Origin: Cytospora piceicola
Taxonomy: Eukaryota; Ascomycota; Sordariomycetes; Diaporthales; Cytosporaceae
Reading direction: 5' to 3'
Assembly: GCA_023375675.1 (NCBI GenBank)
Contig: JALQBC010000002.1
Location: 1,550,001-1,614,000, forward strand
DNA length: 64,000 nucleotides
In this document: in pieces, positions 43,673 through 54,520 of the stretch
Layout of the letters: every line of letters starts with the position of its first letter
Numbering within the stretch: position 1 is the first letter of the stretch
Made by a program: the position numbers and the translations under genes
The notes under the pieces: model-generated
What the model was told of the DNA's origin: nothing
The model's database searches: none
The model's input: the letters and a program-made list of their open reading frames with translations, nothing else

Positions 43673-45725
43673 TCATGTCCCTAACCTCGGACCAGAGTTC
43701 CAATCTTCGTACGCCTCGGGAATATGCTGGGTGTACGCATCCAGTCCAAACACCGAGCTCCCATCCGAATCAGTATCGGAATCCAGATCGTCGTTGTCCA
43801 AACGATTGTAGTCCTTACGCCGCCATACGAAGACGCCTGCCATTATCGTCAAGGCAAGGCCAATCACCCCACCGATCAGCCAGGCCCATGTGCTCGCCGA
43901 CCACCCGGTATTCTTGACCACCGCAGGACTGATCCAATCGGCGTCCTCGCTCTCCTCGCTCTCCGCCTTGAGGACAAGATCCCCATCACCCAAGTCCATC
44001 ACCTCCGAGGACCTGAGGACATTCCCCTCCTTATCCAACGCCTCAGCCCACAGCCGCCTGAGCCCGCCCATCCTCACCGTCAACCTCGTCTCGAAGCCCG
44101 TCCGCATCGACACAGCGAGGATACCCCCCTCCCCCTCGCCGTCGGCCCCCCGGACGACCCACTCCCGCACCTCGGTCGCCCCGTTCCAGCTCACGTACAC
44201 CGCCAGCTCCCCCTCGGACGGCGTGCCCCTCAGCGCCACGGCAGGGTCCCACCACGGGGTGGCCACCCAGTCCATCTTGTACGCGCGGTAGTTGTCCAGC
44301 GCGTCGGGGATGGCGTCGCTGTGCCACGGCGAGAACTGCACGTCCATGACCACGTCCCCGGACGCCGTGTGCTCCGTGAAGGACGGGCACCGGCCCCAGC
44401 CGATAAACACATTGCCCTGCCCCTGGCCCTCTCCCTCTCCCTCCCCGTCGCCGCCGCCCGCTGGCGTGGTGGGCGGCGGCGGCGACGACGACGACAGCGC
44501 CTGCACGCTCCCCTGGCTCTGCGCCTGCAGCCGCGACGGGTGGTGGTACTCGCGCAGGAGGCGCACGGCGCGGGGCGAGGCGGCGGCGTCGACGGCGATG
44601 CGCAGGCCGCGCGAGCACGAGGCGGCCCTGCAGGCGCCGTGCGTCGTCGCCTTGACGTGGTTGTCGAAGAGGGTCATCTCGGTCTCGTCGGTGCCCGGGA
44701 CGAAGCGCGCGTGGTGCTGCCAGCTGAAGGAGAGGGCCGGGGCGGCGGGGGCGTCGGCGCCGTCGGGGCCCGCGGCCGGCTCGAGCTCGACGAAGCCGTT
44801 GCGCTTGCCGCCGAGGGTCCAGAGGATCTGGCCGGTCTTGCCGTCGATGAGCACGATGGAGTGCAAGTGCCGGAAGGAGACGAGGTAGTTGCCGGCTTGG
44901 GTCTGTGGGTGGTTTGTTAGTGGGTGGTTCTCTTCCTCATAGTCGTGGATTTGGCTTCGTGGTTGCTGGGTTGGAATGTTTTACCTTCTGGACGCTGTTC
45001 ATATGGTAGATATCCCAGTCCTTAGCCAGGTTCTCATATGAGTCCATGGGGTCGATGTGGTCGAGTGCCCGCCAGCTGAAGAGCACCTCGTTGGTCTCGA
45101 GGTCAATCTCCTGGAAGAGCCCGTCGAGGACTCGGTACTCGTCGGACCCAGGCCATGGTTCCCAACTCGACGAATTCGCCATAACTTTCTCGACCCCGGT
45201 GACCAAAGCCGTCCCGTGGCCCGTCAGGGCAAACTCGTGCAGGTCGCTGTGCTCTGCGATGTTCTCCGCCGAGATGTTGTGCACCAGCCGGTAGGTGTCA
45301 TCAAAGACGAGCCCGTAGCCATCACCGACACCACCGCCCTTGTTGCCCTCCCAGAACGTCAGGTATTTCCTGCCAAAGTTCTCCTGGACGCGGGTGCCAA
45401 AGACGTTCTTGAAGGTCCGGTTCATGAAAACGGCAGTGAGATCCCTGGAGTCGAGGACCAGGGGTGAAGACAGCGGCGACGACTGGTTCCCATCGTGTCG
45501 GAGGAAAATGTGTGAGCCCCTGTTGGATATGGCGCTCTCGTTCCACACGTTGACTTGCAGCACAGGCGAGTATTCCTCACTGGAACGGTAGTTCAGGTGG
45601 GGGCGGTGGCCAAGCTTTCCATTATTGTAGTCTTCGCTATCCGTCGAGATATATTCTCCACGGGCTGGCTGGGTTGATAATAGTAAGGCGGCAACGGACA
45701 ACAGCCGCATACACGGGAGGATCAT
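43673..45725 (-). CDS. Arylsulfotransferase-like protein with C-terminal membrane anchor
   Basis: Exons are 45725-44985 and 44902-43673; the 82-nt phase-0 intron (branch CACTAAC, acceptor CCACAG) gives 656 residues. A signal peptide covers about 1-23 (LLSVAALLLSTQPARG). The body has the beta-propeller character of the fungal ASST/Arylsulfotran_2 family. Supporting motifs are GYGLVFDDTYRLVH, DLHEFALTGHGTALVT, FQEIDLETNEVLFSWRALDHID, the post-splice GNYLVSFRHLHSIVLIDGKTGQILWTLGG, WQHHARFV and FDNHV. An insert rich in Ser/Pro/Gly/Glu (about 360-395) separates these from IGWGRCPSFTEHT. Near the C-terminus, TWAWLIGGVIGLALTIMAGV forms a membrane segment, followed by an acidic cytoplasmic tail (DNDDLDSDTDSDG). 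Enzymatic activity is not proven for fungal members. The model is well supported. Confidence 0.88.
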
Positions 45726-47834
45726 GATGCCTGCCTGTGAGGAGGAAGGATGAATGCTACTAGAAGCTTTGCGTCACCCAAATTTTCCGACCAGCGGGAG
45801 ATTCTCAAGTTATCCATTATTGATCGAGAACCACAGACTGACTGTATTTGATGGAGAGGAAATACCCGCCCCTTGTGGGGATTCGAGACGGGGCGTTTCT
45901 TGGGAGGTCCGCGTCATCTGGGGGAGTCCCCAATCCCCTTTCTGATTCGGTTTCAACTTTCTAATGGGTCCTCGCGATGAATAGGTTTCTCAGACTTGTT
46001 GCTTGCTGGTGCAATAATCCAGAGTCTCCGCCCTGGATCTTCTCTCTCCCGTCCAGCCCGTCCCGCATGCCCAACGTCGATGGGGGGACGCGAGGCCTGG
46101 GCTGGGGGCAGGCGAGGCCCAGCGTATACCCGCTACACGGTAATAAGCGAATGTCAGCGCATTAGATGGCAAATATGGTGCCTTATTGCGAGGCCATGTG
46201 CGTGCATACGGCTCTGGTTCACTCCGCTTATCTCTGGTTGACGGAGGACTGCCGGGAGATCCATTGCGTGTCAGTATCGTGTACTTCGTAATGAACAATT
46301 TGGAGCGTTTGATTGCCCGGACGCGGCGATCTACACACGAAGAGTCAAGTTCTTCTCAGGGGTGGTGGGAAAGTGAGGCCGAGATTACGACGCCGTCCAC
46401 GCGGGTGTCGGTGAGTCCTGTTTTCAAGGTCCACCTTTTTGTTGTAGTGTACGCGTTGGTCGGTTCCACCCTTCGTGGTCTCCTTTTGGCATGACAGACA
46501 GAATTGTTGTGTGTGGTTTTTGTGTGTTTTTTTTTCAGACCAAAAACTTATGGGGGAATCGTCCGGCTATCAATTTACATAGTATGGGATCCCCTGTTTA
46601 ACAGCCTACGTAGGTATCACAGTAGTTGGGCAGTAGAAGCCCTGTCGAGCGCCAGCCGCATTGCTATAAACCGAATATTAATCTACTATTAATAGGCACT
46701 GTCCCTGTTCCGGAGTTTTGCGGGTCTTTTATCACGTCCCATCGATCGGAGCGCAAGCGATGCAAGCGAGACGCTACGCAACCCCGGATTATATTAGGTA
46801 AGTTTCGTCGCGGTCTAACAGTAGTGAAAAGTATGTTTACTTACCTCCTTTTATGTACCATCATCTGACGCCTTCATCTCCGACCGACTTCCGTAATTCT
46901 TGGGGGCCATTGCACATCACTGGAGAAGACGCTGATCTCTTGAACGACAAGACCGGTAGCTAGTGGGGTTTCAAATCGAAATTGAGAGCGAAGCAACAGT
47001 ACACAACGACGACAGTGTTAACATTGCGAGGGAGCGGCTCAATTAACACACTTTAAGCTTCAATCCCTTCCCGCTGCGCTCCACAACAAAATAATTAAGT
47101 CAAAGGACCCAGAACATGGCTTGGGGACACCCCAACTGACTTATACTCGGCCACGCCTGATCGACTAGCCAGCGACACTGTCCTCAAAGGCGAATGCTGC
47201 TTCAGATCTCATATTTGTAATGTCCAAACGGCCTCTGAATAAATGTCTGCTTCGCTATATACCTTGCCAGACAACCGTTCAGTACCGCTGGGCTGTTATA
47301 GACAAGTGCTCAGTGATCAAAGCTCACCAGGGCATAGATTGAATTCACTACACCCTGACACTGTCTTGACGAGTTGTATTGCTTCCCAAAATTGATAATG
47401 TTCCCGTCTGCCTAGGATACCTTTCCTTTTCCTCATTATAGATCCTAGAGGATCATACCGGTGTTACGTGGTGAGCGAAGTGAAGGCTGTCAGCCCGGTG
47501 ACTGAGTTGGCAGCACTTGAGCAGGCAATCAGAGGCTCCGTCAGCTGTTTGATGGGAACTTCTTGATAATTTGAGTCGATACGTTATTCCTTGTGCACAC
47601 TAACAGCTGGGATTCAATTAAATATTGTTCCTCGCACTCAAGCAGCCTATCTTGATCCAAGAAGCCACCAAACACACCCCCCTGAAAGTTCCTCAAGTGC
47701 TCGAGCAGAGGGTGGTTTGCAGCTACAAACGCCACCCTTTTCAAAAGCACCTGGGAAGTCAACTCTCCTAACCCGCGCTCATATCATAAGCAGCGTACTT
47801 GTCATCCCCAAGGCCAAACCTCTTTCCGTATCAA
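45726..47834. other. Intergenic region
   Basis: About 2.1 kb with only short, unconvincing open frames on both strands. Poly-T (about 46528-46537) and A+T-rich patches near 46640-46850 occur. Nothing else is recognised. Confidence 0.45.
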
Positions 47835-49762
47835 TCATCTCCCACGGAAGGCCCCGAACAAACGTGTTGTGGCCCTTTTCCCCTTATTGATAAATGGCTT
47901 CCACGCTCCTTTTGCACGATGACCGTTGTCTGTGTAATCAGAATAGACCCTCCAAGAGTCCAGTTGGGCCTCAAGTCCGGGGTCTTTGGCCATCTGGTAT
48001 CCAGCAGATGCCTCACTGTACGACAATTCTGGTCTGAAGTACCCGTAATACTCCTCTGGGTGGGTCTGACCAACATCAGGGATGAACTGGGGCTGGTAGT
48101 ACCCCCGGTTGGGGACAGGACGCCGCGGTATGTCGTATGTATTTGGTGCTGTTCGATAATAGTCGGCTGAAAAGTCAGTGACACCGCTCGACCCATAGTA
48201 CCCGACAGTGTCGTTCTCATATTGGTCACTGAACTGCATCAGTGAAGCCTCTGCCGATGGAGTATACAAGTCAGCGGACCAGCCGTCGGGCTCGGGGGCA
48301 TTGTACACTGGACATGCCGGAGGAGGAGGCTGTGGGTCAACGTAGGCGTGATTTCTGCCCCGATAGTCATCGACACTGAGCGCGGAAACAGCATCTGTGT
48401 TAGTCATTCCTTCGTAGTTGTGGCTTACTTCCGAAACACAATAAAAGTTGCCTCGGAGTTTGGGTTCCTCTTTGAGTGGCCAGTTGTCCTCCGCATTGTG
48501 ACCGTAACTGTTGTATGCTTGATCGTAGCTCGAGAGTGGGCCATGGGCGCCGTATGATTCGTTGATTTGAGTGTTGGTCTCGTACAGTCCTTGTTGTTGT
48601 TGATGAGAAGGATCCCCATGGCTAGCTGGAACAGCAGTATTTTGGTCAGAGGTTGTGTTGACTTCTCTAGGATATGTCTTCGTATAAACATTCGTAGGAC
48701 CGTCACAGTCAGGCTGAAATTCAGGTGGATCGTGGACACGGCGTGGTGGTGTCTCACATTTGGCACCGCGACCAGCCGCCGAGTACATAGCCATAGCAGG
48801 CCCTTCCTTTTCTTTCCTCCCACACTCCAACTTACTGTCTGGGTTGCAGATAAAGTCGAGCCTGTTTCGTGGATCTGGAGGCAAGTACGTAGCTGTGGCC
48901 AGCTCGTCGTCCTGCCTCAAATCCTCGGGGCTCCTGTCAGGATTGCAGATAAAGTCAAGCCCATACCGTGGATCCCGGGGCGATTCCACGACCGTTTCAA
49001 GCTCTTCCTCCTGTCGTGGATCACACGGGTGAATTTGTGCCTTGATTTCGAGATCATAAAGTACGTTGTGGTGATCAAGGTTCCTGGAAAGGCGCCACGG
49101 AATAAATCTGGGGTGTTCACACGTCTGCCACAACAAGCGTTGAAGGGGCGTTGCGTGGCGAGTTGGTGTTTTGGAATCGTCAGTGTAATCGATGCCAAGT
49201 ATCTCTCTGGACTGGACGAGCTCTCCCTCGATAGGAATATATTTGAACTCCAAACTGGGGTCTTCGTCTTTCAGAGCCTCGTAAACAAGGAATAGTATAT
49301 TCATAACGTCGGTTGTTCCAACACTAGGTAAAGAAGCAGAGTTAGTTGGGAATGCGTACTTGGTCCTTCATATATCAGTACTTACTGGACTGAGCCTTGG
49401 ATCCCATCGACCTTCACCTCTAGGCGCAATGACCCGAAGGCAAAGAGCTCTACATAACCATCCTTGCCACGGATTGTCCTCTCGCTTATTGTCCAGAAGC
49501 CGGTCCAGTCGCCACGCCAAGGAGGTTTGCTCTTGATATCGGGGCGCGTAACAACATGCAGTAACTCTTCAAACAGTCTGGCCCCCAAATCTGATCGACA
49601 ATAAGAGATATCGCCAGTGCCGTATTCGATGACCATAGCACTCTCTTTACCTAATATCGTATCAAGCTTACAAGTTGAGACTTCGTCTGCTAAGTATCGG
49701 CTCCCCTTGTAGCTCTCAAAGAGGAGGGGGTCCGACACTCCAGAAAACACCAAGGGTTCCAT
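47835..49762 (-). CDS. Unrecognised family member A, Tyr-rich C-terminus
   Basis: Modelled exons are 49762-49386 and 49323-47835 with a 62-nt phase-2 intron (GTAAGTACTGAT...ACCTAG), 621 residues. An additional 5' exon (to 49923, joined at acceptor ACCAG 49771) is possible. The N-terminal 210 residues match the neighbouring gene at 51066: GFWTISERTIRGKDGYVELF aligns with its GFWRVDDTIVRDNEGFVRVY, and IPWRLSRNLD with its LPWRVQKKPA. The intron falls at the same place and phase. A tandem duplication encodes two copies of DPR..LDFICNPD, about 32 residues apart. The C-terminal half is disordered and rich in Tyr, Asn, Gln and Pro (YYGSSGVTDFSADYYRTAP, PNRGYYQPQFIPDVG) and ends basic (KGKRATTRLFGAFRGR). 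I do not recognise the family. Confidence 0.65.
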
Positions 49763-51065
49763 ATTTCGATGCTGGTACAGACAGAACAAGGGTTAAGTTG
49801 ATGTTCTGAGTACTCATAAACGTCTGGATCGTACGAATTGTCGGCTCGAGCTTTGCAGTACTTGATTTGCACCTCCAAGCATTCGTGGGTAAGAAAGGGA
49901 ACAAAGCAAAACGTGGTGAGCATCTTTTATGTATGTACTAAGTCAGTTACTGAATGGTCGTCGACAGGCCGTTACGATCACTCAACGATCTCCAACTCCT
50001 CCTCATCAGATGGCTGATAAAGTCTCAAGTCAATACACTTTCAGCGGATCAGTCACCCAGAACAATGAAGGGCTATTGGTCGTCTGAGTGTCATTTCTGT
50101 AAATTCATCTTCAGACTTAACACCGGATGTGGCACATGTTGGCAGACAAATGCCCACATATCTTGTAACGGGGGAGTAAGTCGAGTGTACTCGTGAGATG
50201 CTGGCCTAGAGTGCATTTTCAATAATTTTCCACCAGGAGGGAGAAGGAGGGGGGACTTTCACTGTTACTCTCAGCCTCAGAAAGCAACTGCTGGACAGGT
50301 GTGAAGTGCTTAGACCTTTCCAGTCACCGCGTCCAATATTGAACCAATTCACCGCAAGGCATCAATATCCGATAATCATTATACTGGAGCTAAATACACA
50401 ACTTTGAAAATAACGTGCACCATGGTCGTCAATGTTAGGTGTGTTGAGCCCTTGACCAAGACGACGAAAAATATAAGAATAGCAAATGTAAAATCCTCGT
50501 TTGAATAGTTAACTAGCACCTGAGAGCAGTCTAATCATTGCTTTGTCTGTGTGAAAGCTGACTTCTGGACATCCTACGTATGTAGATACATTACACCACG
50601 ACCAGAAGAGAGCGGATGGTCTTAGCCATGACAGATCAGCACAGATGATCAGAATATTGATCTGGCAGATGGGATGCCTTTCTCTAGCGGTATTCTGCAC
50701 ATATAAGCACTAATTAGTTGCCGCAGTCCTAGGGACACGTCACAAACTCAAAGTTTTAGAAACCTGGAGGCACGCAGGTGGCGTAGACCTCAACTTTTGT
50801 ATTGATAAATATCTAGCCCATACCAAGATATCTACCAGACGAAGTGATGAACGCCCCAAAACCCCATATGGCTAAGACCTCCTCATCCAGGAGTCCCAAA
50901 CAATCAATAATTCCTCCTGGCCACCTTCATTCTCGAGACCATCGTTTGCCCCCTGAAGATTCGCCATACTCATTTACAGAAACCGGGAATGGTTAGCCAT
51001 ACCGAAAAAGAGTCTCGGACAATGCCGTGGCGTGCTTGCACAGAACTCTTCATCGTAGTCTAGAT
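49763..51065. other. Intergenic region between the two paralogues
   Basis: It may hold a 5' exon of family member A (49771-49923). The rest shows no gene. An A/T-rich segment lies at about 50340-50520. Confidence 0.4.
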
Positions 51066-51758
51066 CTAGGTGTAGCGCGCGCGGGATCTGATCCCAGGGA
51101 AATATCTGGCGTCCTGCCCCCCGGCCCCGGGGATTCCCAAGTAAGTAGCTGCTGGCTTCTTTTGGACTCTCCATGGAAGTTTGTAGCCTTTGCAAGTAAG
51201 AGTACCCCAGAACGGTGGTTTCAAGATGTCATTGGCCTCCTTGCGTAGCAACCTGGCGTATTGAGTGTTTGTTTCCATAAGAATAGTTCCAAGCACATAC
51301 GCCACATCCTTGTTTCCGATTCTGTTGATCGCCAAATATTGTAAGTGAATGGGAAATGACAGTCCGCAGGAGGTATGGAAGGCTTACTCGAAACAACGTA
51401 TTGGAACGTTGGCGGGGACCATGATGTCAAAGCTAAGATCCTCGAACTCGTAGACCCTCACGAAACCCTCGTTATCGCGGACGATGGTATCATCCACACG
51501 CCAGAATCCTGGACCAGATGCCCATCTCGATCGGGGTGCTAGTTCGGGGTGTTTCCAGGGACGTGCTTTCTCAAGTTTTTCTGTCAGGTTGAAATAGGCC
51601 AATTCAAGGGTACTGCCTTCGCTAGTGAATAAGGTCCCATCCACCAGAGGCTCTTCGAAGAGGCATATCATCACACCATCGCTCCCGTCAACAACCGAAA
51701 GGAACTCAGCCTCGTATCTCAATTCTGGGGCCTCAGAGATATGGGGAGGATAGGACAT
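51066..51758 (-). CDS. Unrecognised family member B (short paralogue)
   Basis: Exons are 51758-51388 and 51321-51066; the 66-nt phase-2 intron (GTAAGCC...AACAG) gives 208 residues. The start MSYPPHISEAPELRYEAEF is the first ATG in a frame open further upstream. The product shares with member A the FW..DD/ER.IVR.. G(F/Y)V motif, the position and phase of the intron (Phe-Glu|Ile-Gly-Asn here, Val-His|Val-Gly-Thr there) and the pattern NKDVAYVLGTILMETNTQY after it. It lacks the long Tyr-rich tail. No signal peptide or membrane segment is seen. Function unknown; the pair arose by tandem duplication. The C-terminal end (GIRSRARYT) could differ if another intron exists. Confidence 0.65.
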
Positions 51759-52772
51759 TTTTGCGTTGGTTTGGTGGTGGTAAATTGGTTGTTGCGAAAG
51801 TTCGTACCCAGCAGGTTTTGGTTTAGCAAAAGAAGAAACGGCCAAGCAGTCCACGAACAACCAACGCCAATATATACTCCAATCTCGGCCGAGGTGAAGC
51901 TGGACCGTGATATTATCTTGTCAATGAGTTTGTGTGACTTGCATCTGACCTCCCTCGAAGGATGCCGTGACAGACGATGACAGACAGCCGGAAGAGGCTC
52001 AGAAACCCGAACCACTGGTGGTCGACCCGCACCAGGGACGATGACTCCAGGCTTCCTAATGAAAATGAGGGCAGAACACGTCCTGATCGCAAGACAAAAT
52101 ATAGACTCGTCTGCCCACTGGAGTTGGCACGCTGGTTCATACGGAGGATTTGTATTTCAGAGCCCAAAGCCTTACACATATGGCCCTCAAAACTCTTCCA
52201 TACAGGCCTTCTTACTCAGCTACCATTGAGTTCCAGATTTCTGCCATCATAGGAAGCAAGCATGATGATTGGTAACATAGGCCATCAGCCAACTGTGTTT
52301 CTGTGACCAGGCACTGGGGGGCTCCTCCTGCTTGAGGATGATCAGATGTAGCTCCATACGATTGCATAGCCGCATAACGGCGTCACGTACCATTCTTCTA
52401 GTTATGGAGGGAGTCTATCTGTTTCAAGCGGCCAGAATTCAGTTTTGAGTAAATCGATTAATACACGAGATGATGCCTCGACCAAAGCCTGAATCTCATG
52501 TGTGAATATCAAGTGGTCTGAACCAAGCGGATTATCTCACCACTCGCCTATATAGGTTCAGACCCGGGTCAACTCGCAGAAAACATCCGGGCAAATAACC
52601 AAACGTCTCTCATGTCAAGCACACCTTCGTTATATCTGCATTATAGACTACCTAGGTATATATATATCGCACGAACCACCAAGGCGTCATCTTTCCCTTC
52701 CAGACCACACACCCACTCCCCCTCCCCTCCCCTCCCCTCCCCCCTCAATCTCCCACCCCCCTCCACCCAACC
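51759..52772. other. Divergent intergenic region with C/T-rich promoter
   Basis: No gene is seen. A pyrimidine-rich tract of CCCCTCCCCTCC type (about 52715-52765) lies immediately upstream of the methyltransferase ATG, as is common in strongly expressed fungal promoters. A CCTAGGTATATATAT motif occurs at about 52652-52666. Confidence 0.5.
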
Positions 52773-53785
52773 ATGGCACCAACACCGGTACCCCAAATCT
52801 TCTGGTTCCTCCTAGACCCATGGCTCTTCATGCTCCAGACCCTCTCCCACCTCCCCCGGACCATCCTCCTCCTCCTCCGCAGCGACGCCCTCCTCGCCGC
52901 CCTCCTCCACCCCTCCAGGCTCCAGTCCGCCTGGTTCGGCAACGTCTGGGCCGCCCTGGGGCCCAGCATCCGCGACACCGCCTCGGCGCGCGTCATCCCC
53001 CTCCTGGAGGGCTCCGTCGTGGCCGGGCAGGTCACGGCCGCGCCCGACAACAGCAGGGGGGACAAACCGCCGCCGCCGCCGCCGCCGCCGGGCGGGCAGC
53101 GGGGCCTGTCCGGCACCGTCCTCGAGGTCGGCCCCGGGACCGGCCTGTGGCTGCCCCTCTTCGCGAGGCTGCACCTCTCCGGCCGGGGCATCACGCGGAT
53201 CTACGGCGTCGAGCCCAACCGGGACGTCCACGCCGCGCTGCGGCGGAGCGCCGCCGCCGCCGGCCTGCAGGACACCTACGAGGTCGTGCCCCTGGGGGTC
53301 GAGGACCTGGCTGCCTCGGGGCGGGTCGCCAGGGAGAGCGTCGACTGCGTCGTGTCCATCATGTGCCTCTGCGGCATCCCCGATCCCGAGTTCAACATCA
53401 GGGAGATCTACGGATACCTAAAGCCTGGTGGTGTGTGGTATGTGTACGAGCATGTGAAATGCGGGAGCGAGAGGACAAGGGAGTGCGGTTTGTTCATGAG
53501 GGCGTATCAGCGTAAGTCCTGTCCCGTCTGTGCTTCCTTCCTTATTTTCCTGCCCTGTTGATGAGGGATGTGAAATTCTCTTATATGTATGATGCTTACC
53601 ATGGCATACCTGTAGGCTTCGTTAATCTCTTTTGGCCACACACAATGGGAGGGTGTCAGCTCTGCCGAGATACACCCAAGATGCTCAGGGAGGCCGGTCC
53701 CTGGACTGAGATTGACTTGGGGCAGCCAGAAAGCGAACCGTGGTACCATCCGCTGCCGCATATTCTCGGTACGCTCACGAAATAG
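52773..53785 (+). CDS. SAM-dependent methyltransferase, METTL7/Ubie-like
   Basis: Exons are 52773-53511 and 53616-53785, with a 104-nt phase-1 intron (GTAAGT...CTGTAG), giving 302 residues. The N-terminus is hydrophobic (FWFLLDPWLFMLQTLSHLP and TILLLL), suggesting membrane association. A Pro run (eight Pro, from CCG repeats at about 53070-53090) precedes the class I methyltransferase core. Motif I is VLEVGPGTGLWLPLF, followed by IYGVEPNRDVHAAL, the acidic loop SVDCVVSIMCLCGIPD and LKPGGVWYVYEHV. After the splice the C-terminus contains FWPHTMGGCQLCRDT, a Cys-containing segment usual in METTL7-like proteins. The substrate is unknown. The splice restores AYQRFVNLFWPH, which supports the model. 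GC3 is extreme in exon 1. Confidence 0.87.
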
Positions 53786-54520
53786 ACATCACGCATCTGT
53801 GGGCTGGGAGGTTCTGCCGAGAGTTCGACAACTGGGGTGATGTTCAGCATGGTTCGTCGATATACCTGCACTATTGGGTGAGTGTCCATATGGAGTGCAT
53901 TAGATCTCTCGAAATGTATGGGTGGGATTCGGAGGCGTGGGAAGCTAATAATCCACCGATGACAGCTCGGTGTGTCTCTTGCAACTTTTTGCTGGGTGGG
54001 TTGCAAGTATGGAATGAAAACCAGCTGCGGACGAGAGAGTAGCAGCGGAGGAAGATGCGTGGGAGACCTACGGATTCAAATGAAATCATTGTGATCTTGT
54101 GGTAGGTGGTGTCCGGAGAGTTGCGGTAGATGAAGACTTTGCTTCACACGTCTTCAACTCTAGCAACGTCAGACTGAAGTCAGTACCCCCCGACCACATA
54201 TCATGGCAACAACAAAAACAACATCTACTACACAAGTGACCGTAGGATAGTTGATTCCACAAGAGACTTTTATTTGGCTGAACGAGTTATGTGGGTGGTC
54301 CACACCTGGGTCAACTAATTTCTCTAGCCTAAGTCGCCGAGGTTTTGATCAACGCTTAGAAGGAGTCGTCAGAAAGACACCAGAGACCCACCCCATCATC
54401 AAGGTCATTCCATTCATATGGAGATTCGGACCGAAAGAAGGATCCTAAGGCGCACAAAGGCAGTCAAAAACAGAAGAGTGCGACGTCATGGCCGGCCGAA
54501 TGCATCAGTCGCTGCGTCCT
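53786..54520. other. Convergent intergenic region
   Basis: Convergent 3' ends of the methyltransferase and the zinc-knuckle gene. No gene or repeat is recognised. Confidence 0.5.

Noticed and set aside
43724..44920. 398-codon plus-strand frame opposite the arylsulfotransferase-like gene
   Set aside because: Arg/Pro/His-rich antisense shadow; the minus frame has a signal peptide, membrane anchor and a clean intron.
45996..46494. Short plus-strand ORFs at 45996-46241 and 46186-46494 as a possible gene
   Set aside because: No conserved motif, no plausible splice structure and low-information translations.
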